NCBI GenBank assembly: GCA_963804885.1 | Contig: CAWDSF010000020.1 | Span: 372,001-436,000, forward strand | DNA from: PALSA-1004 sp963804885 | GTDB lineage: Bacteria; Pseudomonadota; Gammaproteobacteria; Burkholderiales; SG8-41 | DNA: 64,000 bases | Direction: 5' to 3' | Shown here: positions 58,620 through 64,000 of the stretch, piece by piece | How positions within the stretch are numbered: the stretch's first letter is position 1 | Layout of the letters: every line of letters begins with the position of its first letter | Notes under the pieces: model-generated | What the model was told of the DNA's origin: nothing | The model's database searches: none | Seen by the model: only the letters and a program-made list of their open reading frames with translations | Made by a program: the position numbers and the translations under genes

Positions 58620-59235
58620 TCGCGCCGGCGGACGCGGTAGACGGCGTGCGCACCGGGTACTTCCAGTTGGTGAGCCACGCGCGCACTACGGCGTTCGGAT
58701 AATCGGCCTGACCCAGGCTGCCGTTGTAGCGGCCGAGCGCGCGGAAATAATCGCCGCGCTCGATGTCGAGGTAGCGGCGCAATATCCAGCAGCCGTAGCG
58801 CAGATTGGTGCGCAGGTTGAAGAGATTGTCCTGCGTGTTTTCCGAAAGTTTTATCCAGAACGGCATCACCTGCATATAGCCGCGCGCGCCCGCGCTGGAA
58901 ACCGCGTGCTTGCGGAAATTGCTTTCAACCTGGATGAGGCCCAGCACTAGTTGCGGGTCGAGCCCCGCGCGCTTCGCTTCGTAATGCACCGTCACCAGAA
59001 ATTCTTCGCGCGTGTGGCGGTCGGGGATGCGGCGCTCGAGCTTTTTCGACATGGCGTCGAGCCACGCGCGCGCTTCATCCACGGTGTCGAACGCGAGAAA
59101 GGGCGCGGCCTGGTCGCTCACCTGCTTATGCAGGCCGGCGCGCACGCTCGCCGTGAGGTCCTCGTATTTTTGCGCGCCGGCCCACGCGGTCCCCGTCAGC
59201 GTGGCACAGCACGCGGCGGCGATCAGCCTGCGCAT
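58606..59235 (-). CDS. Lytic transglycosylase, SLT domain
   Basis: 209-residue periplasmic murein hydrolase. A signal peptide spans about residues 1-19 (cleavage near AWA). The SLT domain has the catalytic Glu in LIQVESNFRKHAVSSAGARG and the conserved GYMQVMPFW and ALGRYNGS. It overlaps the 3' end of proS by 13 bases and is probably co-transcribed with it. Confidence 0.88.
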   Translation of the reverse strand: MRRLIAAACCATLTGTAWAGAQKYEDLTASVRAGLHKQVSDQAAPFLAFDTVDEARAWLDAMSKKLERRIPDRHTREEFLVTVHYEAKRAGLDPQLVLGLIQVESNFRKHAVSSAGARGYMQVMPFWIKLSENTQDNLFNLRTNLRYGCWILRRYLDIERGDYFRALGRYNGSLGQADYPNAVVRAWLTNWKYPVRTPSTASAGAITPQ

Positions 59236-60948
59236 AGTCTGGATTTGATCCCGGCAACGGCGTCGGCCAGTGCAAGCGGCTGGGCGGCGGCGTCGCGCCG
59301 TCCCTGGTATTCGATCTGGCCCTGCTTCAGGCTGCGCTCGCCGATCACGACGCGATGCGGGATGCCGATCAATTCCATGTCGGCGAACATCACACCGGGG
59401 CGCTCGTCGCGGTCGTCTAACAGCACGTCAACGCCGGCGGCAGTGAGGTCGGAATAAAGTTTTTCCGCGGCTTCTTTAACCGCCGCACTCTTGCGCATGC
59501 CGATCGGCACGATCGCCAGCGCAAACGGCGCAATCGAAGCGGGCCAGATGATGCCGCGCTCGTCGTGGTTCTGCTCGATCGCGGCCGCGACGATGCGCGT
59601 GATGCCGATCCCATAGCACCCCATTTCCATCGGCTGCTGCTTTCCCGTTTCGTCGAGAAACGTGCACTTTAAGACGGACGAATATTTCGTGCGCAACTGG
59701 AAAATATGCCCGACTTCGATGCCGCGGCAGATGTCGAGCGTGCCCTTGCCGTCGGGACTCGGGTCGCCGGCGACAATGTTGCGAATATCGGCAACCAGCG
59801 CGGGCTCGGGCAGATCGCGACCCCAGTTGACGCTGGTGTAGTGCTGGCCGTCGACGTTGGCGCCAGCGGCAAAGTTGCTGGCGGTGGCCGCCGAACGGTC
59901 AACGATCACCGTGAGTCCTGCCGGGTGTTTCACGTTCAGCGGGCCGAGCGAGCCGAATCCCGCGCCGAAGACCGCGCGCACGTCGGCCTCGGTCGCGGGT
60001 TGTAACGGCGACTGCAGCGCTGGCAATTTCGCGGCCTTGATTTCGTTCAGCATGTGATCGCCGCGCAGCAACAAAGCGACGAGCCCGTCGGTGCCGCGAT
60101 ATACCAGCGTTTTGACAGTCTGCTGCGGGGGAATTTTGAGGAGGCTGCACAAGTCGTCGATCGTGCGCACGCCTGGCGTGAGCCACCGTCGTCAACGTGG
60201 CGCCGGGCTCGCCGCGCACCGCGGGCGTCGCCAGCGCTTCGGCGAGTTCGATATTGGCGGCGTAATCCGAAGCCGGACAGAACGCGATCGCATCCTCACC
60301 GGAATCGGCGAGCACGTGAAATTCATGCGACCCGGTGCCGCCGATCGAGCCGGTATCGGCAGCGACCGCGCGAAACTTGAGTCCCAGGCGCGTGAATATG
60401 CGCGTATACGTGTCGAACATATTCCGATATTCGCGCTCGAGGTCGGCGTAGCTCCCGTGAAAAGAATAGCCGTCCTTCATCACGAACTCGCGCCCGCGCA
60501 TGACACCGAAGCGCGGCCTGCGCTCGTCGCGGAATTTGGTCTGGATCTGATAGAAGTGCACGGGCAGCTGCCGGTAGCTCTTGATCTCGTTGCGCGCGAT
60601 GTCGGTGACGACCTCTTCGGAGGTCGGCTGGATCACGAAGTCGCGTTCGTGCCGGTCCTTCAGGCGCAATAGCTCCGGGCCATACGCCTGCCAGCGTCCG
60701 GATTCCTGCCAGAGCTCCGCCGGCTGCACCACCGGCATCGAGAGTTCGATTGCGCCCGCCCGGTTCATTTCTTCGCGCACTATCGCTTCGACCCTGCGCG
60801 CGATGCGCAAGCCCATCGGCATAAAACTATAGATTCCGCTGCCGAGCCGCCGGATCAATCCCGCGCGCAGCATCAGGCGGTGACTGACGAGCTCGGCTTC
60901 CGACGGCGCTTCCTTGAGTGTCGAGAGAAAGAATTTCGATACGCGCAT
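59223..60948 (-). CDS. proS: Prolyl-tRNA synthetase, bacterial type (one frameshift)
   Basis: 575-residue class II synthetase with the bacterial editing insertion. It opens MRVSKFFLSTLKEAPSEAEL; motif 2 is in FRDERRPRFGVMRGREF, and motif 3 in EMGCYGIGITRIVAA. A one-base gain near 60182 falls within the insertion domain, where TVATPGVRTIDDLCSLLKIP should be continuous. The C-terminal anticodon domain ends KSRLCAG. The position opposite rppH is typical. Confidence 0.94.
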
Positions 60949-61015
60949 GACTACCCGAAACCGTTGAAAGCCCTTATTCTACCGAACCCTGGTGCAATTC
61001 CGGAAAATCTCCCGC

Positions 61016-61804
61016 ATGAAGTTCCTGCAAAGCTGGCGCGTGCGCAAGCCCGCCGACGACAATGAATCGGTTTACATCAGCGAAAAATTTGGCGTGCGCA
61101 CGCTGCATATCGGCAGCGACACGGTGCAAAGCTCGATGCGCATCGCGCGCCCGAACGATCTCGAAGTCTCCTATACGCGCAGCATGATGGCATTTTTGCT
61201 GTTCAATCCGACGCCCGCGAATGTCCTGATGGTGGGGCTAGGCGGCGGCTCGCTGGCCAAGTTCATCTATCACCAGTTGCCGCAGACGCGGACCGTCGCG
61301 ATCGAAGTAAACGCGCAGGTCGTCGACATCGCGCGGCAGTATTTCTGCGTGCCGCCCGACGATGACCGGCTCGAAATTATTGTCACGGACGGCGCTGCTT
61401 ATTTGCAGGACCACAAGCTCGCTGCCGATGTAATAGTGGTCGACGGCTACGACGCGGAATCGCAGGTCGAAGCGCTGTCGACGCCGGCTTTTTACCGCGA
61501 CTGCGAGCGCGCGCTCGATGCCGCTGGCATGCTGGTCGTCAATTTGTGGGGCGGCGACCGCAACTTCAACAACTGCGTCAACCGCCTGACCAAGACCTTC
61601 GACGGACTGGTTGCGTGCCTGCCGGCCGGCAAGCCGGGGAATATCGCCGCGTTCGCATTCAAGCGCAGTCCCGGCCGCCCGACCTGGCAGGAATTGCGCA
61701 CGCGCGCCGAGCGACTTGAAGCCCAATACGGGCTGGAATTTACGCGATTCGTGAAAGAGTTCTCACTTATGAATCCGCATGACGAAGAGCGCCTGTTGCT
61801 TTAG
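61016..61804 (+). CDS. Spermidine-synthase-like methyltransferase-fold protein
   Basis: 262 residues with the aminopropyltransferase/methyltransferase fold. The nucleotide-binding loop is MVGLGGGSLAKFI, the acidic strand end is VAIEVNAQVVDIAR, and VIVVDGYDAESQ carries an Asp at the position of the catalytic base. It is shorter than SpeE at the N-terminus and lacks the usual tetramerisation strands. It may be a polyamine synthase or an unassigned relative. It is divergent from proS, 67 bases apart. Confidence 0.75.
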   Translation: MKFLQSWRVRKPADDNESVYISEKFGVRTLHIGSDTVQSSMRIARPNDLEVSYTRSMMAFLLFNPTPANVLMVGLGGGSLAKFIYHQLPQTRTVAIEVNAQVVDIARQYFCVPPDDDRLEIIVTDGAAYLQDHKLAADVIVVDGYDAESQVEALSTPAFYRDCERALDAAGMLVVNLWGGDRNFNNCVNRLTKTFDGLVACLPAGKPGNIAAFAFKRSPGRPTWQELRTRAERLEAQYGLEFTRFVKEFSLMNPHDEERLLL

Positions 61805-61875
61805 CGCCGCGGCTTTCAATTCGCGCAGGTTTATGGAAGAATCGAAGCAATCAAAGCATATGCAGGGTGACTCAC

Positions 61876-62388
61876 ATGATCGATCGTGACGGGTATCGCC
61901 CAAATGTCGGAATCATCATCTGCAACTGGAAAAACGAGGTCTTCTGGGGCAAGCGCGTTAAAGAACATTCGTGGCAGTTTCCGCAGGGCGGGATCAAGGC
62001 GGGAGAAACGCCGGAGCGCGCAATGTTTCGCGAGCTGCATGAGGAAGTGGGTCTCGGTTCCGAGCATGTGAAGATTCTGGGGCGCACGCGCGACTGGTTG
62101 CGCTATGAAGTGCCCGAGCAGTGGGTGCGCCGCGAGTGGCGCGGCAATTACAAAGGCCAGAAACAAATCTGGTACCTGCTGCGGCTCGTCGGCCGCGATT
62201 GCGACGTGCATCTGCGCGCGTCGGAAAAACCCGAATTCGATGCGTGGCGCTGGAACGATTACTGGGTACCGCTCGAGTCCGTAATCGAGTTCAAGCGCGA
62301 CGTCTATCAGCTCGCGCTGAACGAGCTCGCCAAATATCTGCATCGCAATCCGCACGAAAGACGCCCGAACGCCGTCAGCGCGCCCTGA
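61876..62388 (+). CDS. rppH: RNA 5'-pyrophosphohydrolase RppH
   Basis: 170-residue Nudix enzyme that removes pyrophosphate from mRNA 5' ends to trigger decay. The Nudix box is GGIKAGETPERAMFRELHEE followed by VGL. DGYRPNVGIII and FPQGG are typical. The ATG at 61876 is chosen over the GTG at 61867 because AGGGTGA lies at a proper distance. Intact. Confidence 0.95.
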   Translation: MIDRDGYRPNVGIIICNWKNEVFWGKRVKEHSWQFPQGGIKAGETPERAMFRELHEEVGLGSEHVKILGRTRDWLRYEVPEQWVRREWRGNYKGQKQIWYLLRLVGRDCDVHLRASEKPEFDAWRWNDYWVPLESVIEFKRDVYQLALNELAKYLHRNPHERRPNAVSAP

Positions 62389-62517
62389 CGCGCCGGTTTC
62401 CCCGCGCTTTGATTTAGCGCGAACGCCGGAGCCGGCAACGCGTTGAAAATAGCCTCGCGCGTCGCTCGATTTTTACCATCCGTAATTGACAGTTTCCGAC
62501 CGCGGTTTTACACTGGG

Positions 62518-62541
62518 TTGACAGATTAGATTCAGTCTAAT
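62518..62541 (+). promoter_or_regulatory. Operator-like palindrome in the rubrerythrin promoter region
   Basis: A perfect inverted repeat of ATTAGA (62525-62530) and TCTAAT (62536-62541) with a 5-base centre directly follows a consensus TTGACA (62518-62523). A repressor bound here would cover the spacer of the promoter, about 100 bases before the rubrerythrin start. The regulator is not identified. Confidence 0.5.
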
Positions 62542-62643
62542 TACTGTTCCAGCCGGATGGATTCCAGCGAGTTTGGAAGGGCGGCTGGACGTTATACCGG
62601 CCCCGCGCGGGCCGGCCCCGCATTTGGACAACAGGAGAAAGCG

Positions 62644-63063
62644 ATGCAACTCAAAGGATCGAAAACCGAAGGAAATCTGAAGGCCGCATTTGCCGGCGAA
62701 TCGCAAGCCAATCGCCGCTACCTGTATTTCGCAGCGAAAGCCGACGTCGAAGGCCAGAACGACGTGGCGGCGGTGTTCCGTTCGACCGCGGAAGGTGAAA
62801 CCGGCCATGCGCACGGCCATCTCGAATATCTCGAAGCAGTCGGCGATCCGGCAACCGGGCTGCCGATCGGCAAGTCGCGCGACAATCTGAAGGCTGCGAT
62901 TGCGGGCGAAACCCACGAGTACACGGATATGTACCCGGGCATGGCGAAAGCCGCGCGCACCGAAGGCTTCGAGGAAATTGCCGACTGGTTCGAGACGCTG
63001 GCGAAAGCCGAGCGCTCGCATGCGAACCGCTTCCAGAAGTCGCTCGACGCACTGGCCGATTAA
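62644..63063 (+). CDS. Rubrerythrin-type ferritin-like di-iron protein
   Basis: 139 residues forming a four-helix bundle. Iron-ligand motifs are FAGESQANRRY, EGETGHAHGH, GETHEYTDMYP and AERSHANRF. It lacks the C-terminal rubredoxin domain of classical rubrerythrin, as in erythrin/sulerythrin types that act on peroxide. AGGAG lies 7 bases before the ATG. A strong terminator follows, then a Fe-S oxidoreductase gene that could belong to the same stress response. Confidence 0.9.
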   Translation: MQLKGSKTEGNLKAAFAGESQANRRYLYFAAKADVEGQNDVAAVFRSTAEGETGHAHGHLEYLEAVGDPATGLPIGKSRDNLKAAIAGETHEYTDMYPGMAKAARTEGFEEIADWFETLAKAERSHANRFQKSLDALAD

Positions 63064-63083
63064 ATACCGAACAGCAGCACGCA

Positions 63084-63117
63084 GGCGGAAGGCTCTCGCA
63101 GCCTTTCGCCTTTTTTT
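63084..63117 (+). terminator. Intrinsic terminator after rubrerythrin
   Basis: Eleven-base arms (63084-63094 and 63100-63110), with one G-T wobble, enclose a CTCGC loop and are followed by seven T. Confidence 0.9.
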
Positions 63118-63135
63118 CTTCCTTTCCGTGAAAGC

Positions 63136-64000
63136 ATGACCATGCGCGAAGGCAGCCTGGAAGCGCCCACCCGCCATCCGCTCGCGTGGCAGCAACCGGA
63201 TTTCTACGACGCCCAAAAAGTGACCGCTGAAGTCGAGCGCGTCTTCGAGATCTGTCACGGCTGCCGCCGCTGCGTCAACCTGTGCACGGCGTTTCCCCAC
63301 CTCTTCGACCTGATCGACGAAGGCACCACCGGCGAGCTCGACGGCGTCGACAAAAGCCGCTTGGGCGAGGTCGTCGATCGCTGTTACCTGTGCGACACCT
63401 GCTACATGACCAAGTGCCCTTACGTGCCGCCGCACCCGTGGAACGTCGACTTTCCGCATGTCATGCTGCGCGCCAAAGCGGCCAAATATAAACGCGGCGA
63501 AGTTTCCGTGCGCGACAAGCTTCTGTCGTCGACCGATGCGCTCGGCAAACTCGCCAGCATTCCGGTGGTCGTCCAGTTCGTGAACGCCGCGAACAAGAAC
63601 ACTGTTGCGCGCAAGGCGATGGAAAAAGTGCTCGGCGTGCACCAAGACCGCGTGCTGCCCGAATATGCGAGTGCGAAATTCCGGTCGCATGCGGCGCCCG
63701 ATGCGTCATTTCCCGCGCGCGAAGGCAAGACCACGCCTGGCAAGGTCGCGATATTTGCGACGTGCTATGTCAATTACAACGAACCCGGCATCGGGCACGA
63801 TTTGCTGAAGGTCCTCGCGCACAATGAAATCCCCGCAGTCATCGTCGACAAGGAAGCGTGCTGCGGGATGCCGAAACTCGAGCTCGGCGACCTTGAGGCG
63901 GTCGCGAGGTTAAAAGAAGTCAACGTGCCGCGCCTGGCGAAACTCGCGCGCGAAGGTTACGCGATCCTGACCGCCATCCCGTCGTGCACGCTGATGTTTA
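63136..64000 (+). CDS. GlpC/HdrD-like Fe-S oxidoreductase subunit, cut by window end
   Basis: At least 288 residues, open to the end of the window. Two [4Fe-4S] ferredoxin-type motifs are seen, CHGCRRCVNLC (about 41-51) and CYLCDTCYMTKCP (about 85-97). A cysteine-rich CCG domain follows (FATCYVNYNEPG, KEACCGMPKLELGD). Homologues are described as heterodisulfide-reductase-related or glycolate-oxidase-type Fe-S subunits and often follow rubrerythrin in betaproteobacteria. The second CCG repeat and the stop are outside the window. Confidence 0.88.
   Translation, partial: MTMREGSLEAPTRHPLAWQQPDFYDAQKVTAEVERVFEICHGCRRCVNLCTAFPHLFDLIDEGTTGELDGVDKSRLGEVVDRCYLCDTCYMTKCPYVPPHPWNVDFPHVMLRAKAAKYKRGEVSVRDKLLSSTDALGKLASIPVVVQFVNAANKNTVARKAMEKVLGVHQDRVLPEYASAKFRSHAAPDASFPAREGKTTPGKVAIFATCYVNYNEPGIGHDLLKVLAHNEIPAVIVDKEACCGMPKLELGDLEAVARLKEVNVPRLAKLAREGYAILTAIPSCTLMF

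Noticed and set aside
62473..63690. Minus-strand open frame of 405 codons opposite rubrerythrin and the Fe-S gene
   Set aside because: It crosses a terminator and a promoter region and is antisense to two recognised genes; composition is shadow-like.

Overview
The window reads as a high-GC chromosomal segment of a sulfur-oxidising betaproteobacterium. This rests on gene neighbourhoods typical of that class (pepA-holC-valS divergent from lptFG; RDD-DUF3106-DUF3619-ECF sigma next to ilvIHC-psd-pssA-leuA; proS-rppH) and on a thiosulfate-oxidising Sox cluster. No rRNA, tRNA, CRISPR array, IS element or prophage was seen.

Layout. 1-7015: signalling block with a CHASE2 adenylate cyclase, a metallo-beta-lactamase cAMP phosphodiesterase, a GAF/GspE-type ATPase and a GAF/HD-GYP c-di-GMP phosphodiesterase. 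7155-22527: a glycan-modification island with a TylF-like methyltransferase, a 2OG-Fe(II) oxygenase, an FkbM methyltransferase, a GT8-like enzyme, two glycosyltransferase-FkbM fusions and five paralogous TPR-GT9 proteins. 22528-23865: two type IV pilin genes, the first behind a likely sigma-54 promoter. 23899-27869 (minus strand): soxY-soxZ-soxXA-soxB, with SoxX and SoxA fused in one polypeptide. 27993-36744: a lower-GC methyltransferase, moaC, bepA, chrA, a Ser/Thr kinase with a cyclic-nucleotide-binding domain, tusA, a periplasmic thioredoxin, a lipoate-ligase-like gene and DUF4126. 36862-45807: an MFS transporter, valS with an in-frame N-terminal extension, holC, pepA and lptFG. 45862-54682: a small sigma-factor operon and the branched-chain amino acid/phospholipid genes ilvIHC-psd-pssA-leuA. 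Before leuA sits a strong promoter and a Leu-rich mini-ORF. 54751-64000: a CMP-kinase-like/BON protein, DUF2069, a HugZ-like protein, wrbA, yihY, a lytic transglycosylase, proS, a spermidine-synthase-like gene, rppH, rubrerythrin and a partial Fe-S oxidoreductase.

How the parts fit. cAMP made and destroyed by the first two genes could be read by the kinase-CNB protein. c-di-GMP turnover by HD-GYP sits beside a pilus/secretion ATPase with a MshEN-type N domain. The glycan island ends directly at the pilin genes, so pilin or another surface structure is a plausible acceptor. Sox proteins, TusA, a periplasmic thioredoxin and a lipoate-ligase-like protein point to reduced-sulfur metabolism.

Quality warning. 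About 20 single-base indels, nearly all one-base gains, break conserved genes, including leuA, valS, proS, pepA, lptF, pssA and psd. In every case the next frame continues the same family. I read these as sequencing or assembly errors, and such genes are annotated over their full span.
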